Shown piece after piece: positions 49,402-57,986 of a DNA stretch of 64,000 nt. Position numbers and translations under genes: made by a program. Under the pieces are notes generated by a model, which did no database searches, was not told the DNA's origin, and saw only the letters and a list, made by a program, of their open reading frames with translations. Source of the DNA: Bog-159 sp050008575 (GTDB lineage: Bacteria > Acidobacteriota > Terriglobia > Bryobacterales > Bryobacteraceae). Location of the stretch: assembly GCA_050008575.1 (NCBI GenBank), contig JBEKMJ010000007.1, positions 106,116 through 170,115 of the forward strand, given 5' to 3'. How positions within the stretch are numbered: position 1 is the stretch's first letter; each line of letters opens with the position of its first letter.

Positions 49402-50454
49402 CTAACCCACCCCATCCAACTGCCGCAACCCCCAGCGCGCGGCTTCTCTCACCGCCGGCTCCGGCCAGGCGGCCAGCTTTTCGAGCGGCGCGCGAAAGTT
49501 CGCCTGCCGCGCATTGCCCATGGCGATGGCGACGTTGCGCAGGAAGCCCGCATACCGCGCGCGCGATATCGGGCTTGCGCGAAACATTTCGCGGAATTCG
49601 TCTTCGCGGAGTGCGGCCAGCTTCTCCAACGGCGGCGCGAAATGCGACGGGGCAAAAGCCGGCTCCTCGGTGGCGGGCGCGCGGCGGTTCCACGGGCACA
49701 CGTCCTGGCAGATGTCGCAGCCGAAAACGTGACGTCCGATGGCGGGCCGCGCCTCCACGGGCGCCACGCCGCGCAGCTCGATGGTGAAGTACGAAATGCA
49801 TAGCCGCGAGTCGAGCGCCCAGGCCGGGCCATCCGCTAAACCTGTGGGTACGATAGCCTCGGTCGGGCAGGCGTCGATACAGCGCGTACACGTGCCGCAA
49901 CGGTCGGTCGGCGGCTGGTCTGGCGCGAGGTCGAGCGAAAGCAGCAACTCGCCCAGAAAAAACCAGGAGCCCATCGCCTGGTTAATCAGGCAAGTATTCT
50001 TGGCGATCCAGCCAAGACCGGCGTGCCGGGCGTAGGCGCGTTCCAGCAGCGGCGCCGTATCCACGCAAATCTTCCACTCGAACCGCGCGGGCGACAAGGC
50101 GCGCAAGCCGTCCACCACGCGCGCCAACCCCCGCCGCAGCACTTGATGATAATCCTCGCCCCACGCGTAGCGCGAAATCCATGCCAGATCCCCGCCCGCG
50201 AACCGCGTCGAATAAGGCCGCGGCCCATTGTAGAGCTTGCCCACGCACAGAATCGATTGCGCGGACGGCAGCAGGTGGCGAGGATCGCCGCGCAACCCGG
50301 CGCGCCTGTCTGTCAGATAGCCCATCTCGCCGGCCATTCCGCCGGCGATCCACTGGCCATAATAAGCGGCCTCCGGCGCCGGCGCGGCCGCCGCGATTCC
50401 GGCCAACTCGAATCCGCACTCACGCGCCAGCGTCTTGACTTGTTCCGGGTGCAT
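49402..50454 (-). CDS. queG: epoxyqueuosine reductase
   Basis: A 350-residue cobalamin- and Fe-S-dependent enzyme that makes queuosine in tRNA from epoxyqueuosine. 'MGYLTDRRAGLRGDP', 'VCVDT'-like 'CVDTAPLLERAYA' and 'GLGWIAKNTCLI' are QueG signatures; two [4Fe-4S] motifs are 'CGTCTRCIDACPTEAI' and 'CDICQDVCPWN'; a C-terminal HEAT-like region follows. ATG 50452-50454 is preferred (MHPEQVKTLA). It overlaps the upstream thioesterase gene by 35 bp. Confidence 0.95.
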   Translation of the reverse strand: MHPEQVKTLARECGFELAGIAAAAPAPEAAYYGQWIAGGMAGEMGYLTDRRAGLRGDPRHLLPSAQSILCVGKLYNGPRPYSTRFAGGDLAWISRYAWGEDYHQVLRRGLARVVDGLRALSPARFEWKICVDTAPLLERAYARHAGLGWIAKNTCLINQAMGSWFFLGELLLSLDLAPDQPPTDRCGTCTRCIDACPTEAIVPTGLADGPAWALDSRLCISYFTIELRGVAPVEARPAIGRHVFGCDICQDVCPWNRRAPATEEPAFAPSHFAPPLEKLAALREDEFREMFRASPISRARYAGFLRNVAIAMGNARQANFRAPLEKLAAWPEPAVREAARWGLRQLDGVG

Positions 50455-50857
50455 GTATAGAGAACTTCCCCCGGTATTTTTCCGGCATCCTGCACGGCCG
50501 CAGGTCCCGCCCCAGGAAGATATGTTTGGTTTCGCCGGTGGCCAGCTTGCGCCCGTCCGCCGCGAGGCGCATTTCGTACGCGAACCGCACCATGCGCGGA
50601 TTGGCCTCTTCCACCCACGTGCGGACGACCACCTCCTCATCGAACCGCGCCGGTGAGGCGTAGCGGCAGCGCGCCTCCGCAACCGCCAGAAAAACACCGT
50701 CCTCCAATTCCATTTGCTTGTATTCGAAGCCGCGGGCTTTGCAGTATTCCACGCGGCCCACCTCCATCCAGACCAGGTAGTTGGCGTAATAGACTACGCC
50801 CATCTGGTCGGTTTCGGCGTAGCGCACGCGGATGCGCGTTTCATGATGTGGCATCAT
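50420..50857 (-). CDS. acyl-CoA thioesterase, YbgC/FadM hot-dog family
   Basis: A ~145-residue hot-dog fold protein with the catalytic signature 'YAETDQMGVVYYANYLVWME' (Asp nucleophile/base), 'FDEEVVVRTWVEEANPRMVRF' and 'GETKHIFLG'. Typical of 4-hydroxybenzoyl-CoA-type/YbgC thioesterases that hydrolyse acyl-CoA or acyl-ACP. The start is at ATG 50855-50857 or 50852-50854; the alternative upstream TTG is not needed. The 3' end extends 35 bp into queG. Confidence 0.93.
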   Translation of the reverse strand: MMPHHETRIRVRYAETDQMGVVYYANYLVWMEVGRVEYCKARGFEYKQMELEDGVFLAVAEARCRYASPARFDEEVVVRTWVEEANPRMVRFAYEMRLAADGRKLATGETKHIFLGRDLRPCRMPEKYRGKFSIHAPGTSQDAGA

Positions 50858-50916
50858 GGGCAACTATCAGCATAACCAAGCTGAAAGCCGATAGCTTCCT
50901 GTGTGATCCTGAATAG

Positions 50917-52305
50917 ATGTCCGCTCTCGACAACATCCGGCGCGAGTGGCGGCCCCTGTTGGCGCTGGCCTGGCCGTTGGTGCTGGCCGAGATCGGCTGG
51001 ATGGCCATGGGGATCGTCGACACCATCATGGTGGGCCGTCTGCCGGATAGTGCCACCGCCATCGGCGCCGTGAGCCTCGGCAGCATTCTGTTCTCCACCT
51101 GCACGGTGTTCGGCGGTTGTCTGCTGCTGGGCCTCGACACGGTGATTTCGCAAGCCTACGGCGCCGGGCGGATCGCGGATTGCCATCGTTCGTTGTGGAA
51201 CGCGTTGTACCTGTGCGCGGCGATCACGCCCGCCTTGATGATTGTCAACGCAGCCATGGCCGCGGGGCTGCCGCGCTTCGGAGTAAACCCCAGTATCCTG
51301 CCGCAAGCCACCGCCTATATCCGCATTTTGAATTGGGGCACTCTGCCGTTGATGTTGTACTTCGCCTTGCGGCGCTACCTGCAAGGCATCGGCCTGGTTA
51401 AGCCGGTGATGTTTGCGGTGGTTTCCGCGAACCTGGTGAACCTATTCGGGAATTGGGCGCTGATTTACGGTCACCTGGGCTTCCGCGCCATGGGCACGGA
51501 CGGATCGGCATGGGCCACCTTCGCCGCGCGCGTTTATATGGTGGGCGTACTAATCGCGAGCGTGCTCTACCACGATCGCGTGCGACCCCCGGGATTGTTT
51601 CATGTCCCCCTGGCGCCGGATTGGCCGCTGCTGGCCCGGCTGCTGAAACTTGGCATCCCGGTGGCCACGCAAGTGGTCCTGGAAATCGGCGTCTTCGCTT
51701 TGGCCACCGCCTTGATTGCCCGGCTGGACCCGGCTTCTTTGGCGGCCCACCAGATCGCGCTAAACATGGCCAGCCTGACCTTTATGGTGCCGTTGGGCAT
51801 CAGTTCGGCCGCGGCCGTGCGCGTGGGACATCTGATCGGACAGCGCGATCCCGACGCGGCGGGCCGGGCCGGATGGAGCGCGCTAGCCTGCGGCGTGGCG
51901 TTCATGGGATTGGCAGCGGTCGCGTTTCTGGCGGTTCCGAAGTGGATCGCGCGTCTGTATACCGACGACCCCGCGGTGATCCGCATGAGCGTCACGCTGC
52001 TGGCCATTGCCGCCGCGTTTCAATTGTTCGACGGGTGCCAGGTGGTCGCCTCCGGCGCGTTGCGCGGCACCGGTAACACCCGCACGCCCATGTTGTGCAA
52101 CCTGGTGTTTTACTGGTTCGTCGGCATGCCGCTGGGAATGTGGCTATGTTTCCGCGCCGGATGGGGAGCGGCCGGGCTGTGGACGGGCCTCTGCTGCGGT
52201 TTGATTCTGATCGGCTCGGTGCTGCTGGCCGTATGGCGCCAGACTGTGGCGGAACTGCGCCGCAGCGCGGCTGTCATGCGGCGTGGAGTGGCGGGCCCGC
52301 GGTAA
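50917..52305 (+). CDS. MATE family multidrug/Na+ antiporter
   Basis: A 462-residue inner-membrane exporter with twelve predicted helices in two homologous halves; 'PLVLAEIGWMAMGIVDTIMVGRLPDSATAIGAVS' is the MATE N-terminal signature and 'LGIPVATQVVLEIGVFALATALIARL' the second-half one. NorM-type. It exports cationic compounds in exchange for Na+ or H+. It is divergent from the thioesterase gene (59 bp). Confidence 0.94.
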   Translation: MSALDNIRREWRPLLALAWPLVLAEIGWMAMGIVDTIMVGRLPDSATAIGAVSLGSILFSTCTVFGGCLLLGLDTVISQAYGAGRIADCHRSLWNALYLCAAITPALMIVNAAMAAGLPRFGVNPSILPQATAYIRILNWGTLPLMLYFALRRYLQGIGLVKPVMFAVVSANLVNLFGNWALIYGHLGFRAMGTDGSAWATFAARVYMVGVLIASVLYHDRVRPPGLFHVPLAPDWPLLARLLKLGIPVATQVVLEIGVFALATALIARLDPASLAAHQIALNMASLTFMVPLGISSAAAVRVGHLIGQRDPDAAGRAGWSALACGVAFMGLAAVAFLAVPKWIARLYTDDPAVIRMSVTLLAIAAAFQLFDGCQVVASGALRGTGNTRTPMLCNLVFYWFVGMPLGMWLCFRAGWGAAGLWTGLCCGLILIGSVLLAVWRQTVAELRRSAAVMRRGVAGPR

Positions 52306-52350
52306 ATATCGACAGCCGCTATACCGGCTGGGTGCGCTCATGAGGGTCGC

Positions 52351-52536
52351 GTGACGATGACCGGGCCGGCGGTGCCGAAGGAGAAGCCTTCCAAGATCGG
52401 GACGACGATAATTCTTGAGGCGAAACCGAGCCGTACGCTACAATGGTTGCGGGTCCGGGTTCACGCTGGCAAAGCGAAACACATTGAATGGCGCTCACCG
52501 ACGGTCCGGCACGTTGTGCCCTTGAGCGACCCGTAG
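52351..52536 (+). CDS. doubtful small hypothetical ORF upstream of the RM island
   Basis: A 61-residue frame (MTMTGPAVPKEKPSKIGTTI...) with 'LQWLRVRVHAGKAKHIEWRS' could be a real basic small protein or a remnant. It lies between the MATE and Vsr genes; the rest of 52306-52555 holds no other recognised feature. Confidence 0.3.
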   Translation: MTMTGPAVPKEKPSKIGTTIILEAKPSRTLQWLRVRVHAGKAKHIEWRSPTVRHVVPLSDP

Positions 52537-52555
52537 CACATTCGCCCGGGCCCAT

Positions 52556-52957
52556 TCACCCACCCAGCACCGCGCTTGCGATACGCGCCAGTGTTGAGTG
52601 TTTACGGACAGCGCATTCCCTCACCCGTATTACGGTCCACCCCTCGCGCCGAAGCGCCTGAGAGACGCGCCGGTCGCGCCGTTGGTTGGCCTCGATCTTG
52701 TGGCGCCAGAAGCCGGTGTTGGTGCGCGGCAGACGTTTGCAGGAGCAGCCGTGCCAAAAGCAGCCGTCCACGAATACCGCCACCTTGCGGCCGGGCCAGG
52801 CGAAGTCGGGCTTACCCGCGACCGGCCAGTGCTTTCGGTAGCCTTTCACGCCGGCGGCCCAGAGCATTCTTGCAAGCGGCAATTCCGTAGTCGTATTGCC
52901 CCGCGAGTGGATCGCCGCCATGATTTTGGACCGAACTTCCTTCGACACATGGTCCAT
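52556..52957 (-). CDS. vsr: very short patch repair endonuclease (Vsr)
   Basis: A 133-residue endonuclease that nicks T:G mismatches arising from deamination of 5-methylcytosine. 'MDHVSKEVRSKIMAAIHSRG' is the N-terminal consensus; the PD-(D/E)xK-like centre is 'KPDFAWPGRKVAVFVDGCFWHGC' with D51, H69; the last helix is 'RREGWTVIRVRECAV'. It is downstream of the nuclease and methyltransferase genes on the same strand, as expected. Confidence 0.96.
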   Translation of the reverse strand: MDHVSKEVRSKIMAAIHSRGNTTTELPLARMLWAAGVKGYRKHWPVAGKPDFAWPGRKVAVFVDGCFWHGCSCKRLPRTNTGFWRHKIEANQRRDRRVSQALRREGWTVIRVRECAVRKHSTLARIASAVLGG

Positions 52958-52969
52958 GGGCCACCATTT

Positions 52970-53791
52970 TCAGCTCTGCCGCGTCGCGTAGAGAACGAGA
53001 TCGTCGCCGCCGATCTGGTCGGATGGAACGAGCTTGTAGTGCTTCTCCTCCACGACCCTTACATCGTCGCCCTGAACCGCAAGCTCGAATAACGCGATGG
53101 AGTCGTCCATCATGAACTGCGCGGAGACGGGCCGGCAGGTAAGGCGCGGAAATTTTTGAAGGCAACAGGCTATATCTTGACGGGTTTGGGTGACGCCGAG
53201 CCGATCGGTCCCGCCCTTGGCCTGGACGGGCACGACGAATTGCTGGCCGTGCCTGTTCACCCCGACGTAAACCTCGTCCACCTCGATTTGCCCCATATCC
53301 TTTACAAAGGTCTGTAAGTGATTCTGCAACGAATAGGAGGCGATACCGAGAAAGATGTCGATCAGCCGGTTATAGCGCACTTTGGCAAGGAGGGACTGCT
53401 CGTGCGTAAGCGCGTAGGCGGCGATAATTTCCGGCGTAGCGTCCGGTAGTTTTATGGCGATGAGATCGGGTCTGGGCAAGATGCGGACCAGTTTACTGAG
53501 CTTGAAGCGATATTCGCCCTTTCCGGCAAGCTCGATTCCCCACTCCATGCCCTTGGTAGCGGTACTGAGGATCTCTGGCGGCAGGGCCGCTCGGAACCGA
53601 AAGGAGTAGATCGTATCGCCCAAGTTTTTCGGAAGGGCGATGCTCAGCGACTTGGCGATCTCCACGAATTCGTTGCGCGAGAACTCGAACTGCGTCTTGC
53701 CGGGCCTGTAGTGATTCCTAAAGATGGTGCCGATAATAGCGGAGTAGCGGTTCGGCTTTTTCGGCGCTTCGGCGTCCGCCTTCTTAGCCAT
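52970..53791 (-). CDS. type II restriction endonuclease candidate (PD-(D/E)xK)
   Basis: A 273-residue protein with no named family recognised, but the central 'QIEVDEVYVGVNRHGQQFVV' followed by 'PVQAKGG' fits a PD-(D/E)xK catalytic core (E170/D172 and Q190-x-K192). Helical N-terminal half with basic residues would bind DNA. It sits 12 bp after the Vsr gene start on the same strand and overlaps the methyltransferase by 8 bp, so it is the cognate endonuclease. Recognition sequence unknown. Confidence 0.75.
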   Translation of the reverse strand: MAKKADAEAPKKPNRYSAIIGTIFRNHYRPGKTQFEFSRNEFVEIAKSLSIALPKNLGDTIYSFRFRAALPPEILSTATKGMEWGIELAGKGEYRFKLSKLVRILPRPDLIAIKLPDATPEIIAAYALTHEQSLLAKVRYNRLIDIFLGIASYSLQNHLQTFVKDMGQIEVDEVYVGVNRHGQQFVVPVQAKGGTDRLGVTQTRQDIACCLQKFPRLTCRPVSAQFMMDDSIALFELAVQGDDVRVVEEKHYKLVPSDQIGGDDLVLYATRQS

Positions 53792-55085
53792 TCGCCCCGC
53801 TCCCTCGCACCATCCGGGTGCGCTTCGGCACTACGTCGGGCCGTACGCCGTAATGAGCCGCGGCCTCCGACATGTCAAACGAGAGCAGGCGAGCATCGCC
53901 CGGTGCAACCGGCCAATCCGACTTCTTGGGAGACGAGAACGCTTCGCGGATCTTGGACGCCACGGCCCTGGCGAGTAACGGCGGCACGGAGTTGCCGATC
54001 TGCCGGAAACCGTGCCACTTCGTCACGTGAAAGCGGAACCAGTCGGGGTAGGAGTGCAAACGAGCCGCTTCGCGTACGGTGATGCAGCGCGGCGAGTACG
54101 GATGTATGGGACGCGGAGACGTGAATGCGCCGTGGTCGCTCGCGGTTCCGGCTCGAATCGTATTGCAGACGCCCTTGGGATCGAGCTTCAGGAACCGGCT
54201 CACCGGTTCTGTGTCGCCTGGCTGTGTTGCGAGGAAGCGCTTTTTCGACAACTCGGTGTGAACGGTTCGCATGCTCGACGTGAGGAGTGTCGCGTCGAAT
54301 TCCCGTGGCGCCGAGTAATCCTGGGGATCGTCCCGCTCTCCTCGCAAAGGGGCGCTGTAGCCAGTCGGTTTCTTGAACTTCGCCTTGACCCAATCCCGAT
54401 GCAGCAGTTCCTCGTAGTCGTCGGCCTCGGGAATGTCTCGCAGGGCGTCCCAGACGGTCGGTGTTGAAAGCCGAAACAGGCTTCCGGAATCGGCCTCGCG
54501 GGGCACCTCGTGCGTGGCTTCGGGATATTCCGGCAGTGGGAAGCCTTTGCGCGCGCCCATAAGGAACAGGCGCTGCCGGTCCTGCGGTACACCGTAATGC
54601 GAGGCGTTCAGAACCCGATAGTCTTCCACCACGCGATAGCCGTTTTTGCGGAATTCCTCAATGACCTCCTCGAGGAGCTCCCTGTGCGCTCCGATGGTGA
54701 GGCCCCGCACGTTTTCGAACACGAAGTACGACGCCTTGAGCTCGACGACGAGCCGAACGAAATGGTAGACGAGCGAGTTCCGCGGATCGTCGAGGGCGCG
54801 CTTGCCTATCAGGCTGAAGCCCTGACATGGCGCGCCGCCGAAAAGTATGTCGACGGGACGGTCGCCGATCCGTGAATATTCGCGAATGTATGTACCGTCG
54901 ATATCGGCCACGCTTCGGCAGATCGCGGCACAGTCCGGGAAGTTGAATTCGTGCGTGGCGCAGTGGACGGGGTCGTATTCGACGGAAGCCGCGATGTCGA
55001 ATCCGGCCTGCTCGAAGCCAAGACTCATCCCGCCCGCTCCCGCGAACAGATCGACGCCCAGAGGTCTCGTTCCGTTGTCGCTCAT
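53784..55085 (-). CDS. DNA (cytosine-5-)-methyltransferase
   Basis: A 433-residue C5 methyltransferase. Motif I 'VDLFAGAGGMSLGFEQAGF', catalytic Cys87 in 'GGAPCQGFSLIGKR' (motif IV), 'FVFENVRGL' (motif VI ENV), 'YGVPQDRQRLFLMG' (VIII QxRxR) and 'FRQIGNSVPPLLARAVA' (X). The target recognition region between VIII and IX is long. It is the first gene of the RM operon (methyltransferase-nuclease-vsr) on the minus strand. Confidence 0.96.
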   Translation of the reverse strand: MSDNGTRPLGVDLFAGAGGMSLGFEQAGFDIAASVEYDPVHCATHEFNFPDCAAICRSVADIDGTYIREYSRIGDRPVDILFGGAPCQGFSLIGKRALDDPRNSLVYHFVRLVVELKASYFVFENVRGLTIGAHRELLEEVIEEFRKNGYRVVEDYRVLNASHYGVPQDRQRLFLMGARKGFPLPEYPEATHEVPREADSGSLFRLSTPTVWDALRDIPEADDYEELLHRDWVKAKFKKPTGYSAPLRGERDDPQDYSAPREFDATLLTSSMRTVHTELSKKRFLATQPGDTEPVSRFLKLDPKGVCNTIRAGTASDHGAFTSPRPIHPYSPRCITVREAARLHSYPDWFRFHVTKWHGFRQIGNSVPPLLARAVASKIREAFSSPKKSDWPVAPGDARLLSFDMSEAAAHYGVRPDVVPKRTRMVRGSGANG

Positions 55086-55345
55086 CTAACAAACACGGTT
55101 CTAGAATGCCAGCCGCTTCGGGGAAGGTATCAAGATACAATTCTAGGGCGATGCTCTCACCGAAAGCAAACGCGGCCCGGAGGCTGGAGCCGGGCGGCAA
55201 TGCCCGCACTCGCCCGCTACGTGTATATCGGCACGGATCGAGCTGTGCATTACGCGACTTTGGTGGGCCAGCTATGGTTCATGGAGTGGCAGCCCCGCGG
55301 GCGATCTGCGATTGAGACCTTGCGAAACCTGATACCATCCGGTCC

Positions 55346-56485
55346 ATGTTGATTCTCGCCGCCATTCTCGCCATCTTCGTGTACGGCATGATCGCCGCCA
55401 TGTTGGGCACCATCCTGCCCGACCTCTCCGCCCGCTTCCACCTGACGCCCAGCCAGCTTGGCCAAATCGCGTTCACCCAGGCGCTCGGGCTGATCATCGC
55501 GTCCATCGGCGTCGGCCCGCTGATTGACAACGAAGGCAAGAAGATCGGCCTGGTGCTGGGGCTGGCGCTGATCACACTGGCGCTGTTTGCCCTGCCGCAA
55601 TCCAAAGGTTTCGGCAGCATCAGCGTCTACTTGTTCCTGCTGGGCCTGGGCGGCGGCATCATCGTCACCGCCGCCAACGCACTGGTGAGCGACATCAGCC
55701 AGGACCGCCGCGCTACTACGCTAAACCTGCTGAATCTCTTCTTTGGCTTGGGCGGATTGGCCACTCCATTCATCTCCGCGAACCTGCTGAAGCGCAATTC
55801 GATCCGGCTTTGCTACACCGTCGCCGTGCTCACCGCCATCACGCTGGCGATCCATATTCTTACACCGATGCCGCCGCCGAGCGGCGCGCGCAGTTTCGAC
55901 TTTTCCGACGTGGGCCCGGTTTTGGGCAAGCCGGTGCTGTTCCTGCTGGCCCTGTTCCTGTTCCTATACGTGGCCTGCGAAGTGGGCGTTTGGAACTGGC
56001 TGGCGCAACACCTGATCGCGCAGGGCATCCCGGAGTCGCGCGCGCTGAACATCCTGTCGCTGGGGTTCGCGCTGGGCCTGCTGATCGGCCGCGTGGCCGT
56101 ATCGCCCATTCTGATCAGCGTGCCGGCGCCGCTGGTGACGCTGGCGGCGGCGATCATGATGACCGTCACGACGTTCCTGATGCTGAAGACCAGCAGTTCC
56201 ACCGTCGCGTGGATTCTAGTGTTTCTCGCGGGTATTTCCATGGCGCCCGTCTTTCCCACTACACTGGCCATGGTCGGCGACGCATTCCCGCGCATGACGG
56301 GCACAGCCATGGGCGTGGTCATCACGCTGGGCTGGTGCGGCCTGGCGGTGAGCTCGCGCATTATCGGCGCGATCGGCGGCGGCGATCCCAAGCGGCTGAA
56401 GACGGCGCTGCTGTTGATCCCATCGGCATCGGCGATCATGGTTGTGGTGGCGGTGGCGATTCGGCCCATGATCGCCGCGCACTAA
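55346..56485 (+). CDS. MFS transporter
   Basis: A 379-residue major facilitator with twelve predicted helices ('MLILAAILAIFVYGMIAAMLG ...'). The loop 2-3 motif is 'VGPLIDNEGKKIGLVLG', the MFS signature. The substrate is unknown; its neighbour, 8 bp downstream, is a D-aminoacylase-like amidohydrolase, so uptake of an N-acylated amino acid or amide is a reasonable guess. The upstream gap (55086-55345) shows no gene. Confidence 0.9.
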   Translation: MLILAAILAIFVYGMIAAMLGTILPDLSARFHLTPSQLGQIAFTQALGLIIASIGVGPLIDNEGKKIGLVLGLALITLALFALPQSKGFGSISVYLFLLGLGGGIIVTAANALVSDISQDRRATTLNLLNLFFGLGGLATPFISANLLKRNSIRLCYTVAVLTAITLAIHILTPMPPPSGARSFDFSDVGPVLGKPVLFLLALFLFLYVACEVGVWNWLAQHLIAQGIPESRALNILSLGFALGLLIGRVAVSPILISVPAPLVTLAAAIMMTVTTFLMLKTSSSTVAWILVFLAGISMAPVFPTTLAMVGDAFPRMTGTAMGVVITLGWCGLAVSSRIIGAIGGGDPKRLKTALLLIPSASAIMVVVAVAIRPMIAAH

Positions 56486-56493
56486 GCCGTCCC

Positions 56494-57903
56494 ATGCGCG
56501 CAGCCTGGCTCTTCTTCTTCCTGCTGCTGACGCCGCTCAGCGCTCAACAATACGACCTGGTGATTCGCAATGGCCGTGTCATGGATCCGGAAAGCGGCCT
56601 CGACGCCGTCCGCCAGCTTGGCATCTCGGGCGGCAAGATCGAAGCCGTTTCGGCCAAGCCGCTCGAGGGCCGCGCCGCGATCGACGCCGCCGGCCTGGTG
56701 GTGGCGCCGGGCTTCATCGATTTGCATTCGCACGGCCAGGACGCCGAGAACTACCGTTACAAAGCCATGGACGGCGTCACCACCGCGCTCGAAATGGAAG
56801 TGGGCGTGGCGGATGTGGATGCCTGGTACGACAAGCGCAAGAATCAAAGTTTGATCCACTACGGCGCCTCGGTCGGCCATATCCCGGTGCGCATGCGCGT
56901 GATGCGCGACCCTGGGAGTTTCCTGCCCACCGGCGATGCCGCCCATCGCGGCGCCACGGACGCCGAGATCGCCGAGATCCGCCGGCAGATTGAGCAGGGC
57001 CTCGCGCGCGGAGCCGTGGGGGTCGGCATGGGCATGCACTACACGCCGGGCGCGTCGCGCTGGGAAATTCTGGAAGCGTTCCGCGCCGCCGGAGGTTCCG
57101 GGGCTACATGTTTCGTCCACGTGCGCTCCGCCGGAGACGAGAGCGTGGCGGCGCTCGAAGAGGTGCTGGCCGCCTCCGCGCTGACGGGCGCGCCCGTACA
57201 CATCGCCCACATCACCAGCAACGGACTGGGTTCCACGCCGCGCCTGCTGCAGATGATCGCCGAAGCGCGCGCGCGCAGGCTGGACATCACCACCGAGGTT
57301 TACCCCTACACCGCCGCCATGTCGGCGATCGAGTCCGCGCTGTTCGATTCCGGCTGGCAGAACGTTTTAGGGATCGGCTATCGCGACCTGCAGTGGACCG
57401 AAACCGGAGAGCGCCTCACGGCGCAGTCGTTCGCACACTACCGCCGGACCGGCGGCGGCGTGATCCTGCACATGATTCCGCAAAGCGCGTTGGATGCGGC
57501 CATCGCCAGCCCGTTTGTCATGATCGCCAGCGATGGCGGTCTGCGCAACGGCAAGGGACACCCGCGCAGCTCCGGCACGTTTGCGCGCGTCCTGGGGCGC
57601 TATGTGCGCGAAACCGGCGCGCTCGGCCTGATGGAGGCGATCCGCAAGATGAGCCTTATGCCCGCCGAACGCCTGCAGGACCGTGTGCCGGCCATGCGCA
57701 ACAAAGGCCGCATTCGCGAAGGCGCCGACGCCGATCTGACGCTCTTCGATCCGGCGACGGTGGCGGACGCATCCACCTACGAAGATCCGGCCCGGTATTC
57801 GGTCGGCATTCGCTATGTGCTGGTGAATGGCGTTTCGGTGGTGAGCGGCGGGAAGCTACGGGAAGTGACGCCGGGCCGGCCGGTGCGCGCGGGTGTGCGA
57901 TAG
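56494..57903 (+). CDS. D-aminoacylase-like amidohydrolase, exported
   Basis: A 469-residue metal-dependent hydrolase with signal peptide (MRAAWLFFFLLLTPLSAQQY). Amidohydrolase motif 'GFIDLHSHGQDAENYR' (HxH), 'GASVGHIPVR', 'FVHVRSAGDESVAALEEVLA' and 'VHIAHITSNGL', 'IASDGGLRNGKGHPR' are typical of N-acyl-D-amino-acid deacylases. C-terminal 'GRIREGADADLTLFDPATVA' is the amidohydrolase end. It is 8 bp after the MFS gene. Cellular location (periplasm) follows from the signal peptide. Confidence 0.9.
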   Translation: MRAAWLFFFLLLTPLSAQQYDLVIRNGRVMDPESGLDAVRQLGISGGKIEAVSAKPLEGRAAIDAAGLVVAPGFIDLHSHGQDAENYRYKAMDGVTTALEMEVGVADVDAWYDKRKNQSLIHYGASVGHIPVRMRVMRDPGSFLPTGDAAHRGATDAEIAEIRRQIEQGLARGAVGVGMGMHYTPGASRWEILEAFRAAGGSGATCFVHVRSAGDESVAALEEVLAASALTGAPVHIAHITSNGLGSTPRLLQMIAEARARRLDITTEVYPYTAAMSAIESALFDSGWQNVLGIGYRDLQWTETGERLTAQSFAHYRRTGGGVILHMIPQSALDAAIASPFVMIASDGGLRNGKGHPRSSGTFARVLGRYVRETGALGLMEAIRKMSLMPAERLQDRVPAMRNKGRIREGADADLTLFDPATVADASTYEDPARYSVGIRYVLVNGVSVVSGGKLREVTPGRPVRAGVR

Positions 57904-57986
57904 TGGGGCGCCCGCTCTAGGCGAGCTGCGCTCGCCTGCGCTGACATGAGTGTCAGCGCGGCAGGCAGAGTGCCTGCGCCACGTCA
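57904..57986. repeat. palindromic element (locus 14) containing the hexosaminidase stop codon
   Basis: GTGGGGCGCCCGCTC, GGCGAGCTGCGCTCGCC, GCTGACATGAGTGTCAGC and GCAGGCAGAGTGCCTGC hairpins. The minus-strand stop of the hexosaminidase (57984-57986) is at its right edge. Confidence 0.8.

Noticed and set aside
55810..56493. N-terminal extension of the amidohydrolase through the MFS gene
   Set aside because: It is a frame-shifted reading of the MFS coding sequence; the signal peptide at 56494 marks the start.
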